Assembly: GCA_016788115.1 (NCBI GenBank)
Contig: JAEURR010000003.1
Location: forward strand, 248,001-312,000
From: Chthonomonas sp.
GTDB taxonomy: Bacteria; Armatimonadota; Fimbriimonadia; Fimbriimonadales; Fimbriimonadaceae
DNA length: 64,000 nt
Reading direction: 5' to 3'
Shown here piece by piece: positions 17,715 through 27,779 of this stretch (the first letter of the stretch is position 1; each line of letters starts with the position of its first letter). The notes beneath the pieces are model-generated. The model ran no database searches. It was not told the origin of the DNA and saw nothing but the letters and a program-made list of their open reading frames with translations. Both the position numbers and the translations under genes were made by a program.

Positions 17715-20700
17715 TCAGGGCCGGTCAGCAAAGACCGGCGTCTGCAAAGATCGAAGGCCGTTGATCGGCGGCAGTTCGAAACGAATGGACTGAGTCGAGA
17801 ACCCAAGGTTCAGTGCGGTCAGGTTGTAGTCCGAGTACTGGATCATCAGCACTTCACCGGCAAAGTCCGTGAGCGAGGTCGATCCCAGTGTTTGGCCGTT
17901 GTAACCGTTCACGACGATGACTTCCCCACTGCTGAGGTGGCGTGCGTACATCGCGGTCAAGCTCTTCGGGTTGGTGAATGCAAGGACGTTGGACGGCGAA
18001 CGTCGCATGGCGGTGTACGCCCGCTTCGGCAGCATCCAGACGGCGGTCCACTTGCCCGCCAACTTCTGGAGCTCAACGACACCCGAGCCGTCGGCGACCA
18101 TGACTTGCAGGTTCCCCGCACCGTCATAGCGCAATGTCACCGAGTTCAGCCCCGCAAACTTCTTCGTCTGGGACCCGGCAACAGCGGCGGCATCGAAGAT
18201 ACCGGTAGTCGGATTCCAGAGCGTGTTCGCAGGGATATCGGGCGATGCGTAGTTCGTGATGAGCTCAGACGAGCCCACCGCGGGGTCGTAGAGGACGATT
18301 CCACCGTTGCCCGTCTGGACGTCGACCGACGTTTCCGTCGTGTTCAGGCCGACCGAGCGGCTGCCCGGCTCGACGTTGCCAAACCCAAATGCATAAACTG
18401 GCTTGCGTCCGCCCGCGCCGTCGTCGTAGTAAACACGTCCGATGCTGTTGTATGCGTAGTTGCGGCCAGACAGTTCAGAGCGCGTGTGCCACAGCAGCAT
18501 GCCCAAACCGGGAGTGACACCGGTTGCAGGGTCGGTGTAAGTCACGACGCTGCCGACCCGCTTCGTGGCCGCATTGTACGAGTAGCGGTCCACCAGCTCA
18601 ATCACTCGGGCATTGCCCGAATCGGCGATCAGCCAGTGACGCCAATATTCAGTCGTCTGAGCATTCGTGAATGGGTTGTTCGCCGCATTAACGATGCTGG
18701 TGTACGTCACCACGTCTCGCGGAAGCCGCAGGCTTGGGTTCGGGTTTCGGCCCACACCATCGGGTCGGAAATTCGGGTCGAGTCGCATCGCGCTCAAGGT
18801 GCGAAGCTCTTGGCCCAACGAGTCAAGCCGTACAATCCGATCGTTGCCCGTGTCCACCACCAGGTAGCCACTGGCACCGAATGAGTAGACCCGGCTTGCC
18901 TTCGAGACTTGCGCCCGCGTGTTGGCGTAGTTCACCGGAATCTCAGCACCGCTCGCAATCGATTGGTCGGAAGCCCACATTGGGTTGCCCGCAGCGTCGA
19001 CGCGAAGGATGCGGCCCTCATCGGCAATCAAGAAGTCGCCGCGCGTGAATCCGAGGGTGCGGCCGCTCCCCCAAGCCGTGAGCGCACCGTCACCGAGCGC
19101 AATGCCGTCAATCGTCGCAGTCCCAAGAACCGCTTGATTGAAGCGGATCTGCAGATCGGTCTGATTGCGGACGCCCGCAAACGAGGGCCACACGATGTAC
19201 GGCGACGGTCGGATGTCCGACGGGTTCGATCCGTACAGTTGGTTCAGGTATCGCTGCCACGGTCGAGGCTTGTAGCCCGCGGTGGTCATCCAAGCGTACG
19301 CCGTGCTGGGCGAAATGAGGTCGGAGGGCGCGATGCGCGTGTTGATTCCGAAGATCAGGCCCTGGCTGGCCCCGAAGGGATTGCCCGTGTTGATGATCGC
19401 GGGGATCAGGCTCGGCCCGCCGGCATACAACGTGTCGCCAGCGATCATCGCGTTGCCCGAAGCCTGCAAGCCCGTAAACACCGTGTACCACTTGAGCGGA
19501 TTCCATCGGCCCGCGGCATTGCCGGGGATGAAGTACCCGTCGGACTGCGCCATCTCGGGTTCGACGATGATCTCGCTCTGGCCCGCTTGTCGGATGACAA
19601 TCGGAAGGTTGATCGCCAGACAATCGCGGATCCGGCCCCGGGTGGTCTGCATAAAGCTGTTGATGCGCAACCGGCCCGGTCGGCCCGGCTGCGAAGCGTC
19701 TTGCTCGTAGATGTATGCACCCGCCGCAAGGAAGTTAGTCTGCGGACTCGCAGTCTCCGTACGACCCGGATCGGGCTGACTGATCACAAAGTTCAGCGCG
19801 AGGTTGTTCAGGATCAGCTCACTCGTCTGCGGGTTCGCATCAAGCGCGATCAACGCGGTACACGGAGCAGGCTGACCAAAGACCTTCTTGGTGGTGGCCA
19901 CCGCGAAGTAGGCGGTATCGCCACGAACCACTGGGCCACCGATGAATCGGCTGTTCTCAAGCTTCGTGTTCAGGAACGAAGGCAGGATGTTCAGCAGATT
20001 GTCATAGTCCACCAACGACGGGCCGTAGTTCTTCGAACTGCCGTTGACCGTCAAGGCGACGTCATCGTAAAGCTCCCAGCGGTAGAGCATGCGGAAGTCG
20101 CCGCGGCCCTCTTCGCGCATGACGAAGACGGACCCACCCGTGTAACCGGAAGAGTTCGCGGGCGGCGAAGTCACCGCGATCACGTTGCCCACCGAAGTCA
20201 GCGCGATGTTGCCAATGACGTCACGGCGTGGGATGCTCTGATCTGGGAACTGCAGGTTGCCGCGAACGAACTGATCCGAGTTTGCCGCGCCCAGGCTGCC
20301 GGTTGTCGGAGCCGCCCAGTCGAGCGTGTAGTCCACGCGGACTGAGCAGTTGGGCGTTGGGCCGCTGATCGAGAGTCCGGCACCCGCGAGGTTGACGGGC
20401 ACTTGAATCGAGCCGTTCTGCGAACCGTTCACGACCGGAGCCCCAGTGAGAGCGATCGCCAAAAGGCTATCGGCAACGGGTCGGCCATCGTTGTAGATGA
20501 GCGAAATCTTGACGCCGAAGCTGGTGCCTGGGGCATCGTAGATGGGCAACTGCTGCAGCGAAGCGCGGGTCGTGATCTCAAGCGTGCCCGCATTCTCAAT
20601 AACGGCCACCGGGCTCTCGCCGCGCGCACCGGCCCAGACGCTCGTCAAACCAGCCGGAGTTCGAGTCGGCTCGTCCTTCTGTGTGGGGATGTACACCACG

Positions 20701-22310
20701 CGATCGACGCCACCCGAGTTATCCATAATCGGAATGTAACCCACGGTGGGGCTATTGCTCGGACGACCCATGCGCGGAGAGTTCTCCAGCGAGAACGGGC
20801 GTCCGCCGGTTGCCGCCGGGAGGATCGCTCCGGTGCGGGCGTCAAACGCCCACATGCGACCTCGGCCCGAGCCATCCGTGTCTCCGACGTAGCCAAGCCC
20901 TTCGTGGATCGTCGGTGCGCTGACCTTCGATCCGCCCTGGATCGCGCCCGGAGCCGCGACGCTATAAACCAATGCGGGAGCCGCAAGCGAAGCGGGGTTG
21001 ACCGCGTAGGCCTGGACCGTCCCCGTCGAGCTCATAACGAAAATGAGTTGCCCACGGCCAGGCACATCGGCCAGAACCGGAGAGGTCGCGAAATCGCCAT
21101 TGGCTACCCAAAGCACGTCCGAAGTCGAACCGAATGCGTTTTGGATTCCATCGTCGGGATCACCGTCGCCATTTAGGTCCTTGTCGGGGTCGTTGTCAAG
21201 GGCAATCAGGCTACCGCCGCTGACCATGAACACCATGCCGTGCGCATGGACCGCCGTCGTCCCGGGGGTCGGGACCGTTGGATGCTGGAACCGTTGGATG
21301 AGCGGCGCAGTCACGTCTACCGCGGTGGAAAGCATCTTTCGGGAACCGCCCGCAGGTGCAGGGTAGGTCGTGTTGAGCGAAAGAATATTGACCACCAGTT
21401 TGGCTGCAACAGCGTAGTAGGCATCGCGTACGGATGCGCCGGAGGTGAAACCGGTGTTTGCCGTCACCGTGGTGCCCGCGCGTGCTCGGTTCAGCACCGA
21501 GGCGATCCCCGCGGTTGAGATGATCATCGTCCCCTCGCCCAGTTGCGCGGTCGAGATCACGTTCGAGTCTGCGGCCACGTCCACGGCCGCGCGTGGATTC
21601 AACGAGTCGGGTTGGATCCAGCTTTGACTCTGTGCCAATGCGCCAAGCGTCGTAATCGGCCCCGTAGCCAGCGTCGATGCACCGCGCAGTGCGGTCAGCT
21701 CGTCGATGGTCAAGGTGTTGGGGGTACTCAGAATCGGGTGACTGACGTCCAAGAACAGCGGGCCCGAAGCGCTCTTGATGGCAAATGGAATCGGGGCTGG
21801 GTTGGCAGTATCCGCGCTCGCACCCGCGGTCACGTCGATCCACAAGAGACCACCTTGGTCCACATAGCGGCGCAGCTTCTCGCGGTCTTTGGGCGATAAG
21901 CCGAGGCGCGAATTCACGCTCATCAGCAAGATGTCGTACTGCGAGAGCACGTTGTCGCTGGCATCGTTCAGGCTAACTTCCCAGTAGCCTGCGTGCATCT
22001 TGGTCATCCGCTGACCCAAACCGATTGTGTTGCCGCTCCAGCGGTTGTTGATCGCTCGGCTCACGATCCCGGTCGAACGCGGATTGTCAAACGACCAGTT
22101 CGCGGGCTTGATCGCCCGATCACGGTCGAGGGCAAACCACACGTGCGGAGTCGGCGAGGGCAGTTCGATGCCTGATACCGGGTTTTGAACGACCAAAACC
22201 CCCGCGCGAATTTGCACGGAGGTGGTGGCGAACGATTGCTGAGCCAGCGCAGCAGCGGTGGACAGGATCGAAACCCCGAGGACGAAAAGACTCTTCAGAT
22301 GGATTGTCAT
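17715..22310 (-). CDS. Large exported protein with beta-propeller and NHL-like repeats, PilY1-like position
   Basis: 1531 residues with a signal peptide (about 1-24, ending AALAQQ). Residues about 115-160 resemble the DUF4159/GATase-like fold: YDILLMSVNSRLGLSP followed by an LRRYVDQGGLLWIDV strand. A PQQ-like propeller begins near 350 (MVFMVSGGSLIALDND) and carries an acidic loop with the pattern DxDxDLNGDGDPDDG (about 370-385), a likely calcium site. Near 1150-1240 there are NHL-like repeats (YLVVDTGNDRIVRL, HWLIADSGNARVIEL). The start overlaps the stop of the PilX-like gene as ATGA, so the two are made together; 15 bases separate it from the 2318-residue gene. PilY1 of other bacteria is also a propeller protein with bound calcium, which supports an analogous role. 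Confidence 0.8.
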   Translation of the reverse strand: MTIHLKSLFVLGVSILSTAAALAQQSFATTSVQIRAGVLVVQNPVSGIELPSPTPHVWFALDRDRAIKPANWSFDNPRSTGIVSRAINNRWSGNTIGLGQRMTKMHAGYWEVSLNDASDNVLSQYDILLMSVNSRLGLSPKDREKLRRYVDQGGLLWIDVTAGASADTANPAPIPFAIKSASGPLFLDVSHPILSTPNTLTIDELTALRGASTLATGPITTLGALAQSQSWIQPDSLNPRAAVDVAADSNVISTAQLGEGTMIISTAGIASVLNRARAGTTVTANTGFTSGASVRDAYYAVAAKLVVNILSLNTTYPAPAGGSRKMLSTAVDVTAPLIQRFQHPTVPTPGTTAVHAHGMVFMVSGGSLIALDNDPDKDLNGDGDPDDGIQNAFGSTSDVLWVANGDFATSPVLADVPGRGQLIFVMSSTGTVQAYAVNPASLAAPALVYSVAAPGAIQGGSKVSAPTIHEGLGYVGDTDGSGRGRMWAFDARTGAILPAATGGRPFSLENSPRMGRPSNSPTVGYIPIMDNSGGVDRVVYIPTQKDEPTRTPAGLTSVWAGARGESPVAVIENAGTLEITTRASLQQLPIYDAPGTSFGVKISLIYNDGRPVADSLLAIALTGAPVVNGSQNGSIQVPVNLAGAGLSISGPTPNCSVRVDYTLDWAAPTTGSLGAANSDQFVRGNLQFPDQSIPRRDVIGNIALTSVGNVIAVTSPPANSSGYTGGSVFVMREEGRGDFRMLYRWELYDDVALTVNGSSKNYGPSLVDYDNLLNILPSFLNTKLENSRFIGGPVVRGDTAYFAVATTKKVFGQPAPCTALIALDANPQTSELILNNLALNFVISQPDPGRTETASPQTNFLAAGAYIYEQDASQPGRPGRLRINSFMQTTRGRIRDCLAINLPIVIRQAGQSEIIVEPEMAQSDGYFIPGNAAGRWNPLKWYTVFTGLQASGNAMIAGDTLYAGGPSLIPAIINTGNPFGASQGLIFGINTRIAPSDLISPSTAYAWMTTAGYKPRPWQRYLNQLYGSNPSDIRPSPYIVWPSFAGVRNQTDLQIRFNQAVLGTATIDGIALGDGALTAWGSGRTLGFTRGDFLIADEGRILRVDAAGNPMWASDQSIASGAEIPVNYANTRAQVSKASRVYSFGASGYLVVDTGNDRIVRLDSLGQELRTLSAMRLDPNFRPDGVGRNPNPSLRLPRDVVTYTSIVNAANNPFTNAQTTEYWRHWLIADSGNARVIELVDRYSYNAATKRVGSVVTYTDPATGVTPGLGMLLWHTRSELSGRNYAYNSIGRVYYDDGAGGRKPVYAFGFGNVEPGSRSVGLNTTETSVDVQTGNGGIVLYDPAVGSSELITNYASPDIPANTLWNPTTGIFDAAAVAGSQTKKFAGLNSVTLRYDGAGNLQVMVADGSGVVELQKLAGKWTAVWMLPKRAYTAMRRSPSNVLAFTNPKSLTAMYARHLSSGEVIVVNGYNGQTLGSTSLTDFAGEVLMIQYSDYNLTALNLGFSTQSIRFELPPINGLRSLQTPVFADRP

Positions 22311-25300
22311 GGCGTGACCTCACCAAAGTAGGCGAGTTGGCTACTGACCGGCAGCCGCGGAGCGGCGGGGAGCACCCACCGACCGTCAGGTGTTGTGCGA
22401 ATCGGATCGTTCGGATCGCTCGAAGCACTGGCCGTTCCCAGCGCGGAGTCGTAGGTCAGGATCAGGTTCGGCACGTTGGGTACGGAGCCGTCGGTGACGG
22501 TGATGTCGAACCCAGCCGGAACGTGCTGGCGCGGGATCAGCTTGCCCGTCGCGGCCACGGTTCGCGGCATCCAACCCCAGAGTCGCTGCCAAGCGGCCTG
22601 AACGGAAATGGGCACCGGCATGTTCTCGCTGATGCTGCCGTTGATCTTGACGCGGACGTTCATCGGCTCATTGAAGAACGGCTTCTCCGGCATCGCGCCG
22701 AAGTCATCAAACCGTTCTTGCTGGGCGGCGGCCAAGCCGATAGCCGTCACACGATTCTCAAAGCGAGCGCGTGTGTCGTTCGGGTCGATGTTGAACGGCA
22801 GACCAGGAATGACGAAGAACGAACCCTCTTCGGCATAGCAGATCGCGTCGATCTGGATGTCGTAGGGAGTCACGGCGACGCGAGCGACTTCGTAGTTCGA
22901 GGACTTCAGACCCGCGATACCGTCGAGCGAGAGCTCAAACTCCGTCTCGTCTTGCAGCGCGAGCGAGGTGAACACACCGGAGACCACTCGACCACCCGTA
23001 TCGACCGAAGTCTGGTCGGCAAGCGGAAGCGAAATCGTCTCAAACGTCGGGTACGTATTGCGACCGGGGGTTCCTAGACCGTAGAGCGGCACGTTCACGG
23101 GAGTGGTTCCTGCGGGCGTGTAGTACGGTCGGACGAGTTCGTTGAACGTCTGCGGCGTTCGGGTCGCTTCGTCTAAGTAGCTAGGAAACTGATAGGCGAG
23201 CGGGTTGACCGCGCCACCTGCGAACGGGTGCGGCAAGACGTTCAGGTTCAAGAACGCAGGGCCCCCGTCGTCAGCAGCGTGCGAGATCAGCAGCTTGCTG
23301 GCGATCGGGGCGTTCGAGTTCGCCTCGGCATAGCGCGACGCGTACGATCTCCAGGTGGACGGATTGTTTGCCTGCGAGCCCGTGAACGCATCGGTCTCCG
23401 GGTTCAGTAGGAACTGCGTCTGCAACCGGAGTCGGCTCGTGATGCCGTCGGGGGTCACCTCAACCGCGTTCTGCGTCAGTACTCCGGGGGTGGCGTTTTT
23501 AGAGGTCAGTGTCTGGTCCGGACCAGGGCCGAAGAACTGTGTCGTGTTCACACAGACGTAGTCCTTGGCCAGAAGCGCGCACATCGACTTCGACGGGTTG
23601 CCGATGACCGAGCCATTCGACGGCGAAGTCACGCCCTTGGTGATGCTCCCATCAATGTAGATGGAGCCCATCGACACGACGGTGACCTGCCTATCGGTGG
23701 GGATGACGCCGCGGACGCGGACGTCGCCCTCGAAATAGAGCACGCCATTGAACGGGAATCCTTCTGCCAGCACTCGATTCTGCAGTGCGCCGGTGAGCTG
23801 AGCGTCGTTGACCTCCATCAGATCAGGGCTGACGACGCTATTGATCACATAGGTCCCAGCACCGAGTCCGACGAGCCGGAACCGAGCGGTGTAGCTACCA
23901 GTATCCGAGCCGTCCGGTCGTCGCCAGGTCGGCTGACCCGAGCGGCTGTCGCGGGTGATTTCAAAGCCGTTTGCGTTCAGTCGAAGGTATGCAGCCAGCG
24001 GAACATAGTAAGGTCCGACCCATCCGCCTGTCTTGCTCGTGGCCGCCTTGTTCGGGTTCAGCCAGTCCTGCATGACGCTGCGGGCGCTGCCGGAACGAAT
24101 CCGCTCGTCCTCGTCCTGCGCGTCGCCCCGCTCGTTCGCCGAGGCCACCACGTAGATCCCTTCGCCGTAGCCGAGCCGGCCCGTGTTTCGTCCGAAGACG
24201 ATTCGGCCGCTGTCGCGCGACAGGGTAATGTAGCGCTGGATGTTCGTCGCCGGATCGACCTGAAGGATTGATGGCGGCTCCTTGCGCGGGATGCTGCGTG
24301 CGTACCCGTTCGGGTCTGTGTCGCGCGATCCGTCGCGGATGACACCGCGCAGGGTCTCAAAGGTGCCGGTACGGCTGTCGAGCTCGTTGCCGCTGCGGAT
24401 CGGATCAAAGCCTCCGCCCGAAACGACCGCACCGTTCTTGATGACGGTGAAGTCGAGTTCAGAGGCGTTGTTCTGCGGCCGAATCGTCCCGGCAACTGCC
24501 CACATATCGCCCAAGTCGGAGTTTACAAAGACTTGCGATCGACCGTGGATTGTCACATCCGCATTGCTGTAGAGCGAACCAGAGCCAATGGAGTAACCAG
24601 CGCTGCTGGTGGCCAGCCCACCAAACTGGCTGACGATCCGCACGGGACGGCCGTCGTAATTGATGCCAAGCCCCTCGTCACCGGGAACCGCCGCGGTGAG
24701 CGAACCCAAATCAGCCGCATTGCTGGTCTTAAACTTGTTGGTGATAAACCGCGCGGTCTCCGTGATGCCAATCGTTGCAAACGCGAGTTGCTTGCGTGAA
24801 GTCGCATTCAGCGAGGCGTCGAGTCCGCGCGCCTTGCCGAGCGCGGCGAGGAACTCAGCCGCATTTGCAAAGCCCGTGACCTGAATCGCCGGAGTGGACG
24901 CAATCGTGGGGTCGCTTGGATTCACGCGGCCCGCGCGACCAATCGACTCGATCACGATGTAGTTGCGCGCCTTTCCGGGCTGTCGCAGAGCGCCCGAAGG
25001 GGTATCGAAGAGCGACCAATCAGCCGGAGCGTAGCGAACGCGCACCAGCGAGCGGCCCCTGTCGAAGTCGATGCGGGTGTAGGGTCCAAGGCCGTCCGGG
25101 CCACCCTTGTCGATGAGCCCGGGTCGGATCGCGTAGTTCGTTCCATCACGGAGATACAGCGCATCCGGATCGCGCACGAATCCGCCCACGGGCGTCAGTC
25201 CGGTACGAACCGGCCGCCAGTCGGCACCCAGAGCGCTCGTCAAGAGCTGCGAATGTGCATAGCGAACGCCAGCCTCGGCGAGGTCTGTGGCGACCGTACG

Positions 25301-25459
25301 CTGCTTGGATCGCCCCGTCTGGGTGATGTTGCGGCTCACGAGTCCCGCAAACACGAAGCCAAGAATGAGCATGATGCCCAAGACAAGCAACGCGATGATC
25401 AGGGTTTGCCCCGACTGTCGGTGAGTTCGAATCGACTGTTTCTCTTGATGCATGTCCAA
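22307..25459 (-). CDS. Oversized PilX/GspK-like minor pilin
   Basis: 1050 residues. A short basic leader ends QSG, followed by QTLIIALLVLGIMLILGF, a PilX_N-type hydrophobic segment with no glutamate at position 5 of the mature form, as is usual for PilX and GspK. The segment continues with AGLVSRNITQTGRSKQRTVA, a typical alpha1 spine, and DLAEAGVRYAHSQLL. The remaining 970 residues are a beta-rich exported region (PilX of Pseudomonas has about 195 residues in all). It sits between the PilW-like gene and the 1531-residue propeller gene, with ATGA coupling to the latter. The minor-pilin call is firm for the N-terminus; the C-terminal domain has no recognised family. Confidence 0.8.
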   Translation of the reverse strand: MDMHQEKQSIRTHRQSGQTLIIALLVLGIMLILGFVFAGLVSRNITQTGRSKQRTVATDLAEAGVRYAHSQLLTSALGADWRPVRTGLTPVGGFVRDPDALYLRDGTNYAIRPGLIDKGGPDGLGPYTRIDFDRGRSLVRVRYAPADWSLFDTPSGALRQPGKARNYIVIESIGRAGRVNPSDPTIASTPAIQVTGFANAAEFLAALGKARGLDASLNATSRKQLAFATIGITETARFITNKFKTSNAADLGSLTAAVPGDEGLGINYDGRPVRIVSQFGGLATSSAGYSIGSGSLYSNADVTIHGRSQVFVNSDLGDMWAVAGTIRPQNNASELDFTVIKNGAVVSGGGFDPIRSGNELDSRTGTFETLRGVIRDGSRDTDPNGYARSIPRKEPPSILQVDPATNIQRYITLSRDSGRIVFGRNTGRLGYGEGIYVVASANERGDAQDEDERIRSGSARSVMQDWLNPNKAATSKTGGWVGPYYVPLAAYLRLNANGFEITRDSRSGQPTWRRPDGSDTGSYTARFRLVGLGAGTYVINSVVSPDLMEVNDAQLTGALQNRVLAEGFPFNGVLYFEGDVRVRGVIPTDRQVTVVSMGSIYIDGSITKGVTSPSNGSVIGNPSKSMCALLAKDYVCVNTTQFFGPGPDQTLTSKNATPGVLTQNAVEVTPDGITSRLRLQTQFLLNPETDAFTGSQANNPSTWRSYASRYAEANSNAPIASKLLISHAADDGGPAFLNLNVLPHPFAGGAVNPLAYQFPSYLDEATRTPQTFNELVRPYYTPAGTTPVNVPLYGLGTPGRNTYPTFETISLPLADQTSVDTGGRVVSGVFTSLALQDETEFELSLDGIAGLKSSNYEVARVAVTPYDIQIDAICYAEEGSFFVIPGLPFNIDPNDTRARFENRVTAIGLAAAQQERFDDFGAMPEKPFFNEPMNVRVKINGSISENMPVPISVQAAWQRLWGWMPRTVAATGKLIPRQHVPAGFDITVTDGSVPNVPNLILTYDSALGTASASSDPNDPIRTTPDGRWVLPAAPRLPVSSQLAYFGEVTP

Positions 25460-25466
25460 GCTCTAC

Positions 25467-27779
25467 TTAGCGGGTGAAGTTCCTCACCGTCGCTGAACCC
25501 CGCAGACTCACACTCTGCGCATTCGGCAGGTTGCTTTGCGAGTAGTTTCGAATCGTCAAGTTCACGTCCATCAGTTGCCGCGTGTCGTAATCAACCGCGA
25601 ACACATCCGTGGACTCTGTGAATTGGAAGCGGTAGCTCACCGAGATGTTCCAGGCGCGTCCGGTGGGTGGGCCTGCAGGAATCGGCGATTGCGGATCGGA
25701 ATTGAACTCCAGGTAGCCTGCCTTGAACCGCGGTTGCAGTACTGCGTAGGCAAAGTTCGTCGGATCATAGGTCGTCGGGTCACTCAAGATGCCCGGGTAG
25801 CCAAGCTCGGCATACGCTGCCTGAGTCAGATCGCGTCGGTCCACGTAGTTGATGAAGTATTGGTTCGGGCCGACGTTGACGTTGCCGCTCGTGTCCGCGC
25901 CGACGCGGGTGTACCGAATGGGTGCACCGTAGCTCGGTCCAGGGATCTGGTTCGGGCCAATCACGACCTCACTCCCGGGAACGATGCGTGCCCGTGCGAA
26001 CCCTTGCGTCGGGTGCAGGGGGCTCACGGTGCCATCGGCGCACGGCAAGAACCGTAGGTCCACAAATCGCTTGCAGAAGTCGCTCTTGTCGAGGTTCGGG
26101 CAGAGGGCCGTCCAGTTGTTCCACAGCACGTTGAATCGACTGTTGATCTGGGACGTGGGGCTGCTCGGCAGGTTCACCACCTGCGTCCAGTCACCCGGTG
26201 CGCTTGGCCCTGCTTGGCTCGGAATCAGTTCCGCACCGCCGGTCGTCACTGGGCGGTTGTCGGTCACACCGGCTACAACGGTCGTGCCGACTTCTTCGAT
26301 TCCAAAGCTTGCCTTCACCTGACCCGAGCTCGGATCGACAACGAACGGCACAAACCGCGATCGCATCGCTGCGTCACCCAGCCAGCCGCTACGGCCGTTG
26401 GCCTGGTTCACAGCGTAAGTGAACGGGAAGTTCACGGCAGCAGTGGCGGGGACGATGTTGCGATCGCGACCCGCGGCCGCGCCATAGGCCGACATGTCGA
26501 ACGTCTCGGTGCCGGCGGTGAGCTCGGCACCCGTTCCTGGGAAATCGTAGAGGCTATAGCCAACAGCTTGGCCACTGACGATTCGCTCGCGGCCGATCAG
26601 ATACGGAGTACCCGGCTGCCACGTGCCGAAATTCGTCCAAGGTGCGGCGCCGTTGTACTGACTCGGCCACATGCGGATGACCGAGTTAGCCCACGCCCCG
26701 AATTTGGTGCGCATGACATCCGGTCCCATCTTCACGGCATTGTCAAACTCCAGACCGCTGCGAACAACGACACCACCTTCAACCGGTTCGCTTGCCACCC
26801 GACCCGGGCGGAACTGAACCAGCGACAAGATGCGAGGCACGTTGCCATCGTAAAGTGCGCGGAACGTCGCCTTGTCGTAAATCGGCTGGATCATGTCGTA
26901 ACGGCTGAGCTCGGTCACGACGCGGGACCGTGCCCGCCAGCGCTTGATTAGGTCGGCTTTGGCGGTCCGCTCGGCGGCCGAGTATGCGCCACCGCCCGGC
27001 TTGGTTTCGGTTGCACCGTACTGCCGGAAGAAGCTTGGATCGTCGAGGTCGAGGACGCCATCCCCGTTCAGGTCCGGGAATAGGCTGGCGTTGATCTCCC
27101 ATCGATCCAGCGCTCGGTTGTAAGTCTTGTAGTCCACGTCCGCACGGTAGAGCACGTACAGGTTGTCCTGCCCTGCGCCGCGCTGAAGGATCGCATCGTA
27201 TGGGTTGTTGTAGCGGGCACCGATCTGCTCGTTTCGCACCCCCGTCGCTGGCGTCACGCCGAATGGATCGCGTAGGCCGATGAAGTAGCGGACCATGCGG
27301 AACCCTTGGGCCGTCGGCAACGTGACCTGTCCGACCGGCGTGCGCAAGGTCGGGTCCTCTCGCCAGTTGGCAGGGTCGTCTGGGTTCCCGTTCGGGTTGA
27401 TCAGCAAGTTCGGGTTGAGCAGAGCACCACTCGGCCCGCGCAAGGGCTCACCAGCACTCGGCACCAAGATATCGATCTTGCTGTAGGCCAAGCGGATCAG
27501 CTCAGGCTGGGTGTTAAGCCCGGGAACAACGACGTCAATCGAGCCAAGGTCGCCCGAGTTGTCGCGCACTCCCGCAGCGTTCGAGACCTCGCGGGTCACC
27601 TGGTCGATCAAAATGCGCGCGCGATCTTGCGCGTCGGCAAAGCCTTGACCAGCCCGGGTGAAGTTGAAGCTCTGTACCACTGGCAGCGTGATGATCGTGA
27701 GCAAAATGCCCGTGATGGCCATTACCGTCAGAAGTTCGATGAGCGTAAAAGCGCCGGATACGCGGGGTCGTCTCGTCAT
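25467..27779 (-). CDS. Oversized PilW/GspJ-like minor pilin
   Basis: 770 residues from the ATG at 27777-27779, which overlaps the PilV-like stop as ATGA; an earlier in-frame start would lie inside that gene. Prepilin leader MTRRPRVSGA, then FTLIELLTVMAITGILLTII with Glu at +5, then a helix with QGFADAQDRARILIDQVTREV. The body is several times the usual 200-270 residues and beta-rich. It contains a dockerin/EF-hand-like loop DLNGDGVLDLDDPSF (around nucleotides 27035-27080), a likely calcium site. The -1 residue is Ala rather than Gly. Confidence 0.8.
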   Translation of the reverse strand: MTRRPRVSGAFTLIELLTVMAITGILLTIITLPVVQSFNFTRAGQGFADAQDRARILIDQVTREVSNAAGVRDNSGDLGSIDVVVPGLNTQPELIRLAYSKIDILVPSAGEPLRGPSGALLNPNLLINPNGNPDDPANWREDPTLRTPVGQVTLPTAQGFRMVRYFIGLRDPFGVTPATGVRNEQIGARYNNPYDAILQRGAGQDNLYVLYRADVDYKTYNRALDRWEINASLFPDLNGDGVLDLDDPSFFRQYGATETKPGGGAYSAAERTAKADLIKRWRARSRVVTELSRYDMIQPIYDKATFRALYDGNVPRILSLVQFRPGRVASEPVEGGVVVRSGLEFDNAVKMGPDVMRTKFGAWANSVIRMWPSQYNGAAPWTNFGTWQPGTPYLIGRERIVSGQAVGYSLYDFPGTGAELTAGTETFDMSAYGAAAGRDRNIVPATAAVNFPFTYAVNQANGRSGWLGDAAMRSRFVPFVVDPSSGQVKASFGIEEVGTTVVAGVTDNRPVTTGGAELIPSQAGPSAPGDWTQVVNLPSSPTSQINSRFNVLWNNWTALCPNLDKSDFCKRFVDLRFLPCADGTVSPLHPTQGFARARIVPGSEVVIGPNQIPGPSYGAPIRYTRVGADTSGNVNVGPNQYFINYVDRRDLTQAAYAELGYPGILSDPTTYDPTNFAYAVLQPRFKAGYLEFNSDPQSPIPAGPPTGRAWNISVSYRFQFTESTDVFAVDYDTRQLMDVNLTIRNYSQSNLPNAQSVSLRGSATVRNFTR

